Below are positions 1-8,105 of a DNA stretch of 64,000 bases, in pieces (position 1 is the first letter of the stretch; every line of letters starts with the position of its first letter). Source of the DNA: Muribaculaceae bacterium (GTDB lineage Bacteria > Bacteroidota > Bacteroidia > Bacteroidales > Muribaculaceae); contig JAFVPD010000013.1 of assembly GCA_017505535.1 (NCBI GenBank), positions 1-64,000 of the forward strand, given 5' to 3'. The notes beneath the pieces are model-generated. The model did no database searches. It worked only from the letters and a program-made list of their open reading frames with translations, and was not told the origin of the DNA. A program made the translations under genes and the position numbers.

Positions 1-569
1 CGGATAACGGTATTCTGCTGGCAATTCTTCTCGGTCTTTAAATAGAACTCAAATGCACGCACCAATTCGCCACTCACCTCTGTAATTGGCAAGTCCTCCT
101 TATCGTATTTCAATTTGATTAGTTCGGCAAGATAACGGGTACAACTTTCGTAACGCCTTACGGTGATTAGGGCAAAATCTTTACCCACTAGGGCTCGGCA
201 TTGCTCGTTATGTTCACGCATAGTACCAATGATGGTGCGTACTTGCTCCACCTTTTTGTCCACTCCAAAGAACTTTTCCTGCAATATTCGGGCAGTGATA
301 AGTTCCCCATTCTCTTCAAGTTGCGTGTAAATTCGGTGGAGTTTGATTCGACTCTCCTCGATGTAATTGTTTAGCTCGGTAGATTTGCGACTTTTACCCC
401 TCGCACACTCCTTTGCCTGGTTCCACGACACAGGCTCGATGCTTTTGCGGATGTTTGTTTCTACTCTTGCGCCATTGACTGTGATACGCATACATACTGA
501 AGCCTCTCCGTTCTTCAGCAACTTGGTTTTCTTGATAAAGAAAAGCACATTAAATGAATCTCGTCTCAT
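1..569 (-). CDS. Tyrosine recombinase of a mobile element, 5' part only
   Basis: The first 189 codons of a site-specific integrase; the catalytic half lies beyond the left window edge. I chose the ATG at 569 (reading MRRDSFNVLFFIKKTKLLKN). Residues 1 to about 90 resemble the Arm DNA-binding domain of Bacteroidetes integrases (FFIKKTKLLKNGEASVCMRI, then an R-rich stretch before a W). Residues about 100-189 resemble the SAM-like core-binding domain (FEFYLKTEKNCQQNTV at the edge). Such enzymes move conjugative or mobilisable elements and often sit at the element end. The gene points away from tRNA-Phe, whose 3' end is about 250 bp upstream, so an element may extend to the left. A -7-like TACTTTTG (minus strand) lies at 603-610. 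Family confident; whether the gene is intact cannot be seen. Confidence 0.85.
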   Translation of the reverse strand, partial: MRRDSFNVLFFIKKTKLLKNGEASVCMRITVNGARVETNIRKSIEPVSWNQAKECARGKSRKSTELNNYIEESRIKLHRIYTQLEENGELITARILQEKFFGVDKKVEQVRTIIGTMREHNEQCRALVGKDFALITVRRYESCTRYLAELIKLKYDKEDLPITEVSGELVRAFEFYLKTEKNCQQNTVI

Positions 570-698
570 TTTTCCCTACTTTTAAGTTAAACTTTTATTT
601 GGCAAAAGTAAGAATCTGAGTCCGTTTTGACGCTATGCAAAATGTTGTGAATCAACGAAAAGCACTCTTTCAAGGTGGAGATGTTTGGAACACCTGTT

Positions 699-719
699 TG
701 CTCCACCTCTTGCTCCACC
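699..719. repeat. Short direct repeat TGCTCCACC x2
   Basis: Two copies of TGCTCCACC, at 699-707 and 711-719, a 12-nt period, lie between the integrase start and tRNA-Phe. Inference: they could be arm-type integrase binding sites, which are usually short direct repeats near the att core. The sequence alone does not prove this. Confidence 0.3.
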
Positions 720-756
720 AAAGGCGGTCGTGAACCGCACTTTTTTGCGTTTTTGG

Positions 757-798
757 GGAAAATAAAAAATCCCGATTTTCGTTGAAAATCAGGATTTT
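757..798 (-). terminator. Intrinsic terminator after tRNA-Phe
   Basis: A 15-bp stem (766-780 with 784-798, one wobble pair, 3-nt loop) is followed on the minus strand by a T-rich run. It lies 25 nt past the tRNA-Phe 3' end and points the same way. Confidence 0.75.
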
Positions 799-822
799 AC
801 GTTGTTTTGCTTTTCTTTGCTG

Positions 823-895
823 TGGTGCCACCAGGAATCGAACCGGGGACACAAGGATTTTCAGTCCTTTGCTCTACCAACTGAGCTATGGCACC
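823..895 (-). tRNA. tRNA-Phe (anticodon GAA)
   Basis: The minus strand folds as a 73-nt cloverleaf: acceptor GGTGCCA with TGGCACC, D arm with TAGCTCAGTTGGTAGAGCA, anticodon stem AAGGA/TCCTT with loop CTGAAAA (anticodon GAA), T arm with GGTTCGATTCC, discriminator A. CCA is not encoded. It has its own promoter and terminator. tRNA 3' ends are common targets of tyrosine recombinases, and one is encoded next door. Confidence 0.97.
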
Positions 896-911
896 TTGCG
901 GAATTGCGATG

Positions 912-943
912 CAAAGGTAGTAATGATTTTTTAATTATGCAAA
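912..943 (-). promoter_or_regulatory. Bacteroidetes-type promoter of tRNA-Phe
   Basis: On the minus strand TTTG (943-940), a 20-nt spacer and TACCTTTG (919-912) match the consensus of the Bacteroidetes primary sigma factor. Transcription would start a few bases before the tRNA 5' end at 895. Confidence 0.8.
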
Positions 944-966
944 CATTTTAGCAAAAAAGTGCTTTT

Positions 967-2277
967 TTATGCTTTTTCTTCGGTTTGCGGACAGGTAACC
1001 CTCACAATTTCAAGGCGTGTAGCGGTTTTTTTGAGCACTTCAAACTTGAGGTTTTGCAGTTCAAATTCTTCGTTTGCATCGGGAATTTCACCAGTACAGG
1101 TAAATATATATCCCGATAGGGTTTGATATTCGTCCGATTCGGGGATATCTAAATGGTAGTTTTCGTTTAGGTCGGCCACTTCCATACGTCCTGAGAATTC
1201 ATATACACCCGGTGCGATGGTTTTGGCGTGAAGGTGTTTATTATCGTGTTCGTCTTGAATGTCGCCAAAAATTTCTTCAACGAGGTCTTCGAGCGTAACA
1301 AGTCCGGCCGTGCCACCAAATTCGTCAACCACTACTGCAACCGAGCGTTTTTCGGCAAGCAAGCGTCTCATCATTTTGTTTGCCAAGAGAGTTTCCGGAG
1401 CAAAAAGAACGGGTTTCACTTTTGTTTTCCAGTCGGCTGAGGGGTCAAATAATTCGCTCACATGAATATATCCCACCACGTCGTCGATATCTTCTTTGAA
1501 TACGATTATTTTTGAGCGGCCTGTTTTGGTAAACAATCGGCTTAGTTCTTCACGAGTAGTGGTATCGATGGGCACTGCTACAATTTCGTTGCGAGGTATC
1601 ACGCAATCACGAAGATGGGTTGAAGAGAAGTCAAGAGCGTTGTGAAATATTTTCACCTCATGCTCAACATCACTTTCTCCGTGGGCTTCATTGTCATCAA
1701 TGGTTTTTTCGATGTATTGGTTCAAATCGCCGATCGAGAGCATTCTAAGGCGGGTATTTTCACTTCTGATGCCAAACATTCTCATCAGCATATTTGACAG
1801 CCATGCTGTGAAACGAGATACTGGGAATAGGATTATGTAGAAAAAGAATAATGGTAGTGAAAATAGCTTTATGGAACGGTTGGGGTTTATGCGGAAGATT
1901 GCTTTGGGGAAGAATTCGCCCGTCAGTAGCACAATGGCAGTTGATATGATTGTTTGAAGGGCCAGGATAAATGCCTCGTTGTCCCAAATATAGGTCTGAA
2001 TCCACGGCTCAAGAAGCTTTGCGGCGCCCATACCATAAACGACAAGCATGATATTGTTTCCGACCAATATGGTTGAAATAAACAAGTCTTGTCGCGCGTA
2101 GTATTTATTTATAATATAGCTTATTACACCACCTTTCTTCACATCGAGTTCAATGCGCACTCTATCGGAGGAGATGTAGGCAATCTCCGAGCCTGAGAAT
2201 AGGGCCGAGAACATCAGGGATACCACTATAATTGTTATCCACATCCAAAATTCTTCAATAGTAACACCTAAGATCAT
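967..2277 (-). CDS. CNNM/CorC (hemolysin C family) membrane protein with CBS pair
   Basis: A 436-aa integral membrane protein. Residues about 10-190 are a DUF21/CNNM domain with several membrane helices and the family sequence FSGSEIAYISSDRVR near the N-terminus. Two CBS motifs follow (about 215-330, including VVVDEFGGTAGLVTLEDLVE), then a CorC_HlyC domain to the end. Relatives take part in divalent cation (Mg2+/Co2+) transport, and GldE of gliding Bacteroidetes belongs to the same family; the substrate here is unknown. The start overlaps the lptC stop as ATGA, so the genes are translationally coupled and this is the last gene of the coaX operon. A Mg2+/Co2+-type exporter or regulator is the likely role. 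Family assignment strong, function moderate. Confidence 0.88.
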   Translation of the reverse strand: MILGVTIEEFWMWITIIVVSLMFSALFSGSEIAYISSDRVRIELDVKKGGVISYIINKYYARQDLFISTILVGNNIMLVVYGMGAAKLLEPWIQTYIWDNEAFILALQTIISTAIVLLTGEFFPKAIFRINPNRSIKLFSLPLFFFYIILFPVSRFTAWLSNMLMRMFGIRSENTRLRMLSIGDLNQYIEKTIDDNEAHGESDVEHEVKIFHNALDFSSTHLRDCVIPRNEIVAVPIDTTTREELSRLFTKTGRSKIIVFKEDIDDVVGYIHVSELFDPSADWKTKVKPVLFAPETLLANKMMRRLLAEKRSVAVVVDEFGGTAGLVTLEDLVEEIFGDIQDEHDNKHLHAKTIAPGVYEFSGRMEVADLNENYHLDIPESDEYQTLSGYIFTCTGEIPDANEEFELQNLKFEVLKKTATRLEIVRVTCPQTEEKA

Positions 2278-3098
2278 TTCGTTGGTTTTATTTCTTGAAA
2301 ATTGATCGGTTGATCGCTAATGGGTTTTACTTTTTCACTTTTATATACGCCCGATGAGGGTCTCAATTGTTTGGGTTTCAATTGGGGCGATGAATTTGCC
2401 GAAGGTGATGGCTTGGGCAAAGGTTCTTGTGAAGGGACAAGCCTTGGTTGAGCCGGGATTGTATCTCTTGGTTGTGCCGGCGTATTATTCTTAGCGTCAG
2501 CATTGTCGCCGATAGAGTCGTTTTGCAGTTGCTCATTCACAGGGAATATACCCGACACCTTTTTGACAACATATTGTGTCATATTCTCATTTGAAGTGAA
2601 TCCATAACCTTCAATTATGCGATCACTACGTTCGATGTGAATAAATGAGTCGGTATATACTTTTTTATCGCGAGAATCCCAAAATAGTTGTTCGGTATCA
2701 AATCGATCGCCTGCTACGTTGACGGCTTTCACTCGAGAATCAAATCGCCATAATTTGCGTTCGCTCAAATACTTAGCCGAGTCACAATCAAACGATGCAT
2801 CTTCTTGCATTTGCGAGTCATACTTGAGCATGTGCAACCCTTTTGGGAAATTCCATCGGGGGTCCTCGGCTTCGTCAAACACAAGCCACAAAGGAGCCGT
2901 TATGCGATAGCGAATGAGTCCCGAATCGGAGATTACGGTCTCCACATCAGTTGTGCGCATCGTAGGGACATACTCGTAATCTACGCCCATATCTATGAGC
3001 TCATTTTTTTCTTTACCGCAAGCCGACAACAATACTGCCACGACTATTATCACAATCGCAGCAAAGTAATGTTTCGTAAAATTATCGTCAAGCGACAT
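2274..3098 (-). CDS. lptC: LPS export periplasmic protein LptC, lipoprotein form
   Basis: A 274-aa protein. The ATG at 3098 is preferred over an in-frame TTG two codons upstream. A hydrophobic N-terminus ends in a lipobox (LLSAC), so it is probably a lipoprotein. The core to about residue 190 shows the LptC beta-jellyroll pattern (SDSGLIRYRITAPLWLVFDE, then repeated strands such as LWRFDSRVKAVNVAGDRFDT). LptC takes lipopolysaccharide from LptBFG and passes it to LptA on the way to the outer membrane. The last 75 residues or so are a Pro/Gln/Ser/Lys-rich tail, unusual for LptC, which normally stops near 190 aa. It sits 17 nt after the barrel-protein gene and overlaps the CorC-like gene. No lptA or lptB is nearby. 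Confidence 0.87.
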   Translation of the reverse strand: MSLDDNFTKHYFAAIVIIVVAVLLSACGKEKNELIDMGVDYEYVPTMRTTDVETVISDSGLIRYRITAPLWLVFDEAEDPRWNFPKGLHMLKYDSQMQEDASFDCDSAKYLSERKLWRFDSRVKAVNVAGDRFDTEQLFWDSRDKKVYTDSFIHIERSDRIIEGYGFTSNENMTQYVVKKVSGIFPVNEQLQNDSIGDNADAKNNTPAQPRDTIPAQPRLVPSQEPLPKPSPSANSSPQLKPKQLRPSSGVYKSEKVKPISDQPINFQEIKPTK

Positions 3099-3115
3099 GA
3101 GCAATAACAGAAAAA

Positions 3116-4405
3116 TTATCGGATTTTGTTACGCCAGAACCACATTTCATTAAAGTTGATGCCGAGAGTGATGTTAAAATAATCTTCTTTAATGAGGGCA
3201 TTGGGCGATGCTTGTCTATGGCGCCATTCAAACCCGAGGTTTATCATTGTTTTTGATTGAGGAGCAGGCAATCCAAAACCTAATGACACGCCATAGTCAC
3301 GCACATTGTTATCAGTCACGCGTTGAGTAGTTGGGTCCCTATATCCCACCACCATATAGTCGTGATTAAAGAATCCACCCACTCGATAGGTGATACGTTG
3401 CAAATATCCTCCACGCACTTTTGGTGTGTATTGCAATCCGGCAGCAATCTTCCATCTATTGTCAAATGTTGATTTGTCAAATACAACTTGCCCATTGTCT
3501 TCATTAATAATTGGCGAAGATTTAGCGTCTTTCCACTGTTGGTAGGTGAAATCGACTTCGGCAAGGAGTTTTTTATTCCATGTCCAACTGATACCGGCAC
3601 CCCAACTATCGGGGAGAGAGTATTTATCTTTAAGAGAAGAGTATCCTACTGTGTCGGCGCTTGATTCGGCCGAGATGTCGTAATAAGTACCCCAAGTTTT
3701 TCCACGAAGCGATTTACCCGGAGTATATACCGCACCAAGAGTAACGCTATTGCGTTCACTAATAGGCAATTCATATTGCACACCAAATTGCACTCGCCAG
3801 TCTCTCACCTGCATCACACGTTCAAAAAGCGATTGAGAGCCCGATGTCGTGTAGGCATAGGCATCATTTATGGTAGTACCAAAGAGGTATGAGATGTTGG
3901 CTCCGACATACAAGTTCTTGAACGGAGTTCCACCCACACCGGCATATAGTTGATTTATACCACCCACACCTTCACGCGCGTTAGAGCCATGTACGATTTC
4001 AGTGCCGAAAGAGTATCCTACCGATGAGAATGGCAACAATCCCACACTGGCACCAATATACTTATTGATGGGGAATTGCATTGTGATATAATCGAGTCCC
4101 CCACCAAAATCTTTTCCGGGGACACCATTTTCCTCCGACCACAAAGCAGTCACATCGAGACCAATATCAAACAAGAACGTTAAGCTGTCGATAGCTGCAT
4201 AGCTTGCCGGGTTCATCACATTTATTTGTCGTCCCGATTTCATGGCATATCCCACTCCACCCATAGCACGTTGGGCCGACGATGCGTTGTCACTAAGCAA
4301 TCCATATCCAAATTTAGAGTATGGACTCATGGCATTTTGTGCCGAAACACCTATGGCAGAACACGCTACCAATAGGGCTAAAATAATTGATTTATTTAGT
4401 TTCAT
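3116..4405 (-). CDS. Outer-membrane beta-barrel protein, function unknown
   Basis: A 429-aa exported protein with a clear signal peptide (MKLNKSIILALLVACSAIGVSAQ). The mature part alternates polar and aromatic residues in many beta strands and ends KIR, as in Bacteroidetes outer-membrane barrels. Early motifs (MSPYSKFGYGLLSDNASSAQ, RAMGGVGYAM, NPASYAAIDSLTF) resemble the OmpP1/FadL-like hypothetical proteins common in Bacteroidales next to coaX. A transport role is plausible, but the substrate is unknown. The start overlaps the end of coaX by 14 nt. Localisation confident; the FadL relation is tentative. Confidence 0.75.
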   Translation of the reverse strand: MKLNKSIILALLVACSAIGVSAQNAMSPYSKFGYGLLSDNASSAQRAMGGVGYAMKSGRQINVMNPASYAAIDSLTFLFDIGLDVTALWSEENGVPGKDFGGGLDYITMQFPINKYIGASVGLLPFSSVGYSFGTEIVHGSNAREGVGGINQLYAGVGGTPFKNLYVGANISYLFGTTINDAYAYTTSGSQSLFERVMQVRDWRVQFGVQYELPISERNSVTLGAVYTPGKSLRGKTWGTYYDISAESSADTVGYSSLKDKYSLPDSWGAGISWTWNKKLLAEVDFTYQQWKDAKSSPIINEDNGQVVFDKSTFDNRWKIAAGLQYTPKVRGGYLQRITYRVGGFFNHDYMVVGYRDPTTQRVTDNNVRDYGVSLGFGLPAPQSKTMINLGFEWRHRQASPNALIKEDYFNITLGINFNEMWFWRNKIR

Positions 4406-5120
4406 TATATCTTAATATACAATTCAATCCTTCGTTAACCAAATGGGGAATAACCTCCACTTTGAGGTTGAGTAGCTGCGCAACATGAGAGGCCGAGCCA
4501 CCGGTAAGTGCCACAATTGTGTTTTGAGGCATTCGAGCATGATAATACTCAATTTCGGCAACAACACCATTGAGCGCACCTGCTCTCATGGCCGACACCG
4601 TATCAATGCCCCAAAGAGCACTTTTCCCATCTATCTCCACCTGTGGAAGCCGCGCGGTGAAATGATGCATTGCATCAAGTCTCATTTTCACTCCCGGGGC
4701 TATATTTCCTCCGGCAAAGTGACCATCGGCCGTTACCACATCGTAGGTTACAGCAGTGCCTATATCCACCACCAATATTGTATTTCCCCGGAACTTGTCG
4801 TATGCGCCCATTGCAGCAGCAATACGATCTCGCCCCAACGTTTGAGGAGTGGCATAGTCCAAGATTAATGGCATCGGTGTTGTATGGCTCAGTTCAAGCA
4901 CTATTCCCTTTACAAAATTTCGGAGGCTTTCAACCACCCGAGTTTCGGCATTTCCCACCGAGCAATATATTGCGTTCTCAATAGGAAATTGATTTGCCAA
5001 CTCCCTAATTTCAGAGTCGGAAAAAGTTGAATAGTGACTTACGGCAACTAAATTGTTGTCGCACCACACCACCACTTTTGCAGCGCTGTTTCCTTGGTCA
5101 ATAGTGAGATTATATCCCAT
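4392..5120 (-). CDS. coaX: Type III pantothenate kinase
   Basis: A 242-aa cytoplasmic enzyme that phosphorylates pantothenate, the first step of coenzyme A synthesis. Motifs: DQGNSAAKVVVW at residues 8-19 (phosphate-binding loop), GRDRIAAAMGAY in the middle (substrate site), then DIGTAVTYDVV (second ATP/metal motif) and a late ALTGGSA. Length is typical. It is the first gene of the coaX-barrel-lptC-corC run. A TAATTTTG -7 element lies only 8 nt upstream of the ATG, so the mRNA may be almost leaderless. Confidence 0.95.
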   Translation of the reverse strand: MGYNLTIDQGNSAAKVVVWCDNNLVAVSHYSTFSDSEIRELANQFPIENAIYCSVGNAETRVVESLRNFVKGIVLELSHTTPMPLILDYATPQTLGRDRIAAAMGAYDKFRGNTILVVDIGTAVTYDVVTADGHFAGGNIAPGVKMRLDAMHHFTARLPQVEIDGKSALWGIDTVSAMRAGALNGVVAEIEYYHARMPQNTIVALTGGSASHVAQLLNLKVEVIPHLVNEGLNCILRYNETK

Positions 5121-5127
5121 TTTGTCG

Positions 5128-5135
5128 CAAAATTA
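5128..5135 (-). promoter_or_regulatory. -7 element upstream of coaX
   Basis: TAATTTTG on the minus strand matches TAnnTTTG. Its distance to the ATG at 5120 places the predicted start point within 1-2 nt of the start codon. No convincing -33 element was seen. Confidence 0.5.
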
Positions 5136-5227
5136 GTAAATCCTCATCAATAAATAGATTAATCGACGAGGTATTTTATATTTTAGCAACGTCAAAAAAG
5201 CATAAACGCCTATTATTTAACGCATTT

Positions 5228-5641
5228 TCACCCTTTTTGCTCCTTTTGTGCTTTAGCCAATGCACGCGGAATCATTATTGATGTATAAATCTGCACCAAT
5301 CCTCCGGCAAGAGTAAACGCAAGCCAATCGGTGCGCCCCGCTCCTTCATAAAACATAAAGAACGCAGCCGCACAAAAGAATATTGCGCTCCACACTTCAA
5401 TGCGAGAGAGTCGTTTCACTCTGAATACATCGCCCTTATACGGCGTCATAATTCGTCCTATCAACAAGAGAATGGCACCAGCCGAGTATATATACTTAAA
5501 CAAGTCGCCACCCACATTGAACAGAGGCAATAACGTCCCGGCTACAATGAGCAACATTGAGCAGGAAATCAAATATAACATCAACGTTGATGGTTGTTGT
5601 GGCGTTGATGTTGATTTGTCTTTTGATGATGAATTCTTCAT
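5228..5641 (-). CDS. Small four-helix membrane protein, unknown
   Basis: A 137-aa protein of unrecognised function. A polar Ser/Lys/Thr-rich N-terminus (about 18 residues) is followed by four hydrophobic segments (about 20-40, 46-64, 81-99 and 105-124) and a Lys/Gln-rich tail. The positively charged loop GDVFRVKRLSRIE between helices 2 and 3 suggests a cytoplasmic face. It lies 15 nt after the divIC/ftsB-like gene and is probably cotranscribed with it. A link to division is only positional. Confidence 0.7.
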   Translation of the reverse strand: MKNSSSKDKSTSTPQQPSTLMLYLISCSMLLIVAGTLLPLFNVGGDLFKYIYSAGAILLLIGRIMTPYKGDVFRVKRLSRIEVWSAIFFCAAAFFMFYEGAGRTDWLAFTLAGGLVQIYTSIMIPRALAKAQKEQKG

Positions 5642-5656
5642 TGAGGTTATATTATG

Positions 5657-5956
5657 TTATTCAAACACATACACGTCCTCATTGGGGCGCTGCATGTGAT
5701 AATGTTCACGCACGATGCGCTCCATCGTCTCTGGATCATCACTCAGACGTTGAAGCAGTTGATTGTAATAGGCGGTGGTGTCTTCATTTTGCTTTATCGC
5801 ATTATTGATACGTTCAATTTCATTATTCACTTCCATGCTTTTGACAGAACTTTCATTGAAGAACATACTGTAAACCATAAAGCCAACAACAATAACCGAC
5901 ATTACAGTTACATAACGCCGACACCATTTCCACACATTAGTCAAAGTTTCTTTCAT
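5657..5956 (-). CDS. Septum formation initiator (FtsB/DivIC family)
   Basis: A 99-aa single-pass membrane protein. The start is the ATG at 5956 (METs further upstream are out of register with a signal-anchor). Cytoplasmic MKETLTNVWKWCRRY, one membrane helix (about 14-35), then a coiled coil (SMEVNNEIERINNAIKQNED) and the family ending in which a DDPETMERIVREHYHMQ stretch precedes the C-terminal VYVFE. FtsB/DivIC bridges FtsL and FtsQ and helps activate septal peptidoglycan synthesis. Length and layout match Bacteroidales homologues. Promoter-like TATCTTTG at 5988-5995. Confidence 0.9.
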   Translation of the reverse strand: MKETLTNVWKWCRRYVTVMSVIVVGFMVYSMFFNESSVKSMEVNNEIERINNAIKQNEDTTAYYNQLLQRLSDDPETMERIVREHYHMQRPNEDVYVFE

Positions 5957-5987
5957 ATTTGTAGTATTAAGATATTGGATTATTACA

Positions 5988-6021
5988 CAAAGATAAGACA
6001 TTTAACCGAAATCGTAACAAT
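5988..6021 (-). promoter_or_regulatory. Promoter of the ftsB/divIC-like gene
   Basis: TATCTTTG (5995-5988, minus strand) with ATTG at 6021-6018, spacer 22 nt: a good -7 and a partial -33 element. Predicted start about 25 nt before the ATG. Confidence 0.55.
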
Positions 6022-6037
6022 CTCGCGGGGTAAAATC

Positions 6038-6063
6038 GGACACCTGTCCAAAAATGGACACCT
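6038..6063 (+). promoter_or_regulatory. Candidate activator site (palindromic UAS) of the efflux operon
   Basis: TGTCCA-AAAA-TGGACA at 6045-6060 is a perfect 6-bp inverted repeat. It is embedded in two direct copies of GGACACCT (6038-6045 and 6056-6063); GGACA-CC-TGTCC at 6038-6049 is a second overlapping inverted repeat. It lies about 44 bp before the TTGGCACG element of the candidate sigma-54 promoter. A dimeric NtrC-type regulator is encoded downstream in the same direction, which makes this its probable binding site (inference). Confidence 0.65.
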
Positions 6064-6103
6064 CAACAAAACGCACAGACCTGTTGCTCAGCGACTTACG
6101 ATT

Positions 6104-6120
6104 TTGGCACGATATTCGTC
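6104..6120 (+). promoter_or_regulatory. Candidate sigma-54 promoter
   Basis: TTGGCACG at 6104-6111 is a perfect -24 box. After GG (6106-6107) and exactly 10 nt comes GT (6118-6119) where sigma-54 promoters have GC; the -12 box is therefore TCGT instead of TTGC. Predicted start about 6131, 23 nt before the first gene. The NtrC-type regulator with a GAFTGA loop downstream supports the call; the weak -12 box lowers it. Confidence 0.6.
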
Positions 6121-6153
6121 ATATAATGTAGCAAACAAAACAATCAAACAATT

Positions 6154-7401
6154 ATGGACAGAAAAATTCCCATAGAAGAAATTCGCCGTCGCAAACGTAA
6201 ACTGTGGCTACGCCTCGGAGTTATCACAGCCACAATCATCACCATTCTCATCATGATTATACTCCTTTCACGTCCACAAGTGAGTAGAGATGACATCAAA
6301 ATTGCAATAGTTGACCGAGGAGACATCGAGCCAAGCGTTGCCGCATCGGGCATCGTAGTGCCATCAACCGAAGAAATGGTTATATGTCCCATCAACTCTC
6401 AGATACTTGAAGTGCTCCATCATAGTGGCGATGCGGTTGAAGCCGGCACGCCATTGCTGCGTCTCAACACTCAAAATGCCCAAGACGAATATCAGAAAAG
6501 TTTTGACCAGTTGCAAATGCAACACAGTCAGCTCGAGCGCCTCAAAATCAACAATCGCACTTATCTTGATGACCTCAACATGAAAGTAAAAGTCACCTCA
6601 ATGGAGCTTGATCGACTTGAAGCCGAACTCCGCAACGAACAGTACCTCGACAGTTTGGGCTCGGGCACTCACGACAAAGTAAAGGAAGCTCAATTTTCAT
6701 GCCACACTAAACGTTTACAACTTGAGCAGCTACAACAACAACTCGCCAACGAACGCCTTGTAAAAGCCGCCGATGAACATGAGAAACAATTAGAAATCAA
6801 CATTGCCTCACGCAATTTGGCTGAGATTAAGCGCACACTTGATGATGCTGCCATACGCTCGCCACGCAATGCAATCATTACTTATATTGTCGATGAAGTG
6901 GGAGCACAGGTATCACAAGGGAGCAAAATTGCCGTTGTGAGTGATCTGAGTCACTTCAAAATCGATGCAACAATTGCCGATGCCTATAGTGAGTATGTCA
7001 GTCCGGGAGGGAAAGTCACAGCCAAAATGGGCAGCGACATTCTTGAAGGAATCGTGGGTAGTGTCACCCCATTAAGCAAAGATGGAGTGATATCATTCAC
7101 CATCAACCTTAAGGAGAATAATCACCCTCGATTGCGTTCAGGACTGAAAACCGATGTTTTCGTCATCAATTCCATTAAGGAAAACATCTTGAGATTGCCA
7201 AACGCAAGCTACTATGTAGGCCCCGGGAACTACTCATTGTTTGTTGTTGACAGCGACAACAATCTCACTCAGCGCACAGTGACTCTTGGCGAATGCAGCC
7301 ACGATTATGTAGAGGTTATTGACGGCCTCAACCAAGGCGACAACGTCGTAATCAGCAATATGCAACAATTCATTAACAATAAAACAATAACACTAAAATA
7401 A
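6154..7401 (+). CDS. Membrane-fusion (HlyD/MacA-type) adaptor of an ABC pump
   Basis: A 415-aa periplasmic adaptor anchored by one N-terminal helix (about 21-41, after KRKLWLRLG). The order is typical: a first half-lipoyl segment (PINSQILEVLHHSGDAVEAG), a long coiled-coil hairpin (about 105-230, DEYQKSFDQLQMQHSQLERL), a second lipoyl half (AIITYIVDEVGAQVSQGSKI), a beta-barrel domain and a C-terminal membrane-proximal part. Such proteins link an inner-membrane ABC transporter to a TolC channel. First gene of a five-gene operon; the ATPase starts 2 nt after its stop. Probably sigma-54 controlled. Substrate unknown; a MacAB-like export or envelope-stress role is the best guess. Confidence 0.9.
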   Translation: MDRKIPIEEIRRRKRKLWLRLGVITATIITILIMIILLSRPQVSRDDIKIAIVDRGDIEPSVAASGIVVPSTEEMVICPINSQILEVLHHSGDAVEAGTPLLRLNTQNAQDEYQKSFDQLQMQHSQLERLKINNRTYLDDLNMKVKVTSMELDRLEAELRNEQYLDSLGSGTHDKVKEAQFSCHTKRLQLEQLQQQLANERLVKAADEHEKQLEINIASRNLAEIKRTLDDAAIRSPRNAIITYIVDEVGAQVSQGSKIAVVSDLSHFKIDATIADAYSEYVSPGGKVTAKMGSDILEGIVGSVTPLSKDGVISFTINLKENNHPRLRSGLKTDVFVINSIKENILRLPNASYYVGPGNYSLFVVDSDNNLTQRTVTLGECSHDYVEVIDGLNQGDNVVISNMQQFINNKTITLK

Positions 7402-7403
7402 CT

Positions 7404-8078
7404 ATGACAATGATTAAACTTAGCGGCATTAACAAAATTTACCGCACAAATGAGATTGAGACTCAAGCACTTGAAAATGTCAATTTAGAGGTAAAAACCG
7501 GTGAGTTTCTTAGCATAATGGGACCATCGGGTTGTGGCAAGTCAACCCTGCTTAACATCATCGGATTGCTTGATAGCCCCTCAAGTGGGACTATTGAAAT
7601 CAATGGCAAACTCATTGACACTAAAATGAGCGACAAAGCATTGGCCAAATTCCGCAACGAGACTCTCGGCTTTGTGTTTCAATCATTCCACCTCATACCA
7701 TCTCTCAACGTGATTGATAACGTTCAACTCCCATTGATGTACCGTGGCATCTCCCACAAGGAATCAATCGAAAGAGCAAAAGCAGTGCTCAACAGAGTGG
7801 GACTGAGTCATCGACTTCACCACATGCCATCTCAACTTTCGGGAGGTCAATGCCAACGTGTGGCCATTGCACGTGCCATCATTGGACAACCGCAAATTAT
7901 TCTCACCGACGAGCCCACCGGTAATCTTGATTCAAAGATGGGTACTGAAGTGATGGCATTGCTTCACCAACTCAACGTTGACGACCACTGCACAATTGTA
8001 ATGGTAACACACAACGAAGAACAAGCCAAACAAACCTCACGCATCGTGCGATTCTTTGATGGCCGTCAAGTACAATAA
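7404..8078 (+). CDS. ABC transporter ATP-binding protein (MacB/LolD type)
   Basis: A 224-aa nucleotide-binding subunit. Walker A GPSGCGKST (about 39-47), Q-loop in LGFVFQSFHLIPSLNVIDNV, signature LSGGQCQRVAIARAI, Walker B IILTDEPTGNLDS, H-loop VTHNEEQA. The DEPTGNLDSKMG stretch is typical of the LolD/MacB/FtsE group that works with FtsX-type permeases. It drives the pump formed with the adaptor, the two downstream permeases and TolC. An alternative ATG lies two codons in (7410). Confidence 0.95.
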   Translation: MTMIKLSGINKIYRTNEIETQALENVNLEVKTGEFLSIMGPSGCGKSTLLNIIGLLDSPSSGTIEINGKLIDTKMSDKALAKFRNETLGFVFQSFHLIPSLNVIDNVQLPLMYRGISHKESIERAKAVLNRVGLSHRLHHMPSQLSGGQCQRVAIARAIIGQPQIILTDEPTGNLDSKMGTEVMALLHQLNVDDHCTIVMVTHNEEQAKQTSRIVRFFDGRQVQ

Positions 8079-8105
8079 TGTCAATCTCAATTTAAAAAGC
8101 CAATA

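Noticed and set aside
5654-6175. 173-codon open frame on the plus strand over the ftsB/divIC-like gene
   Set aside because: Runs antisense to a recognisable gene and through the candidate sigma-54 promoter; His/Asn-rich shadow sequence with no family similarity.
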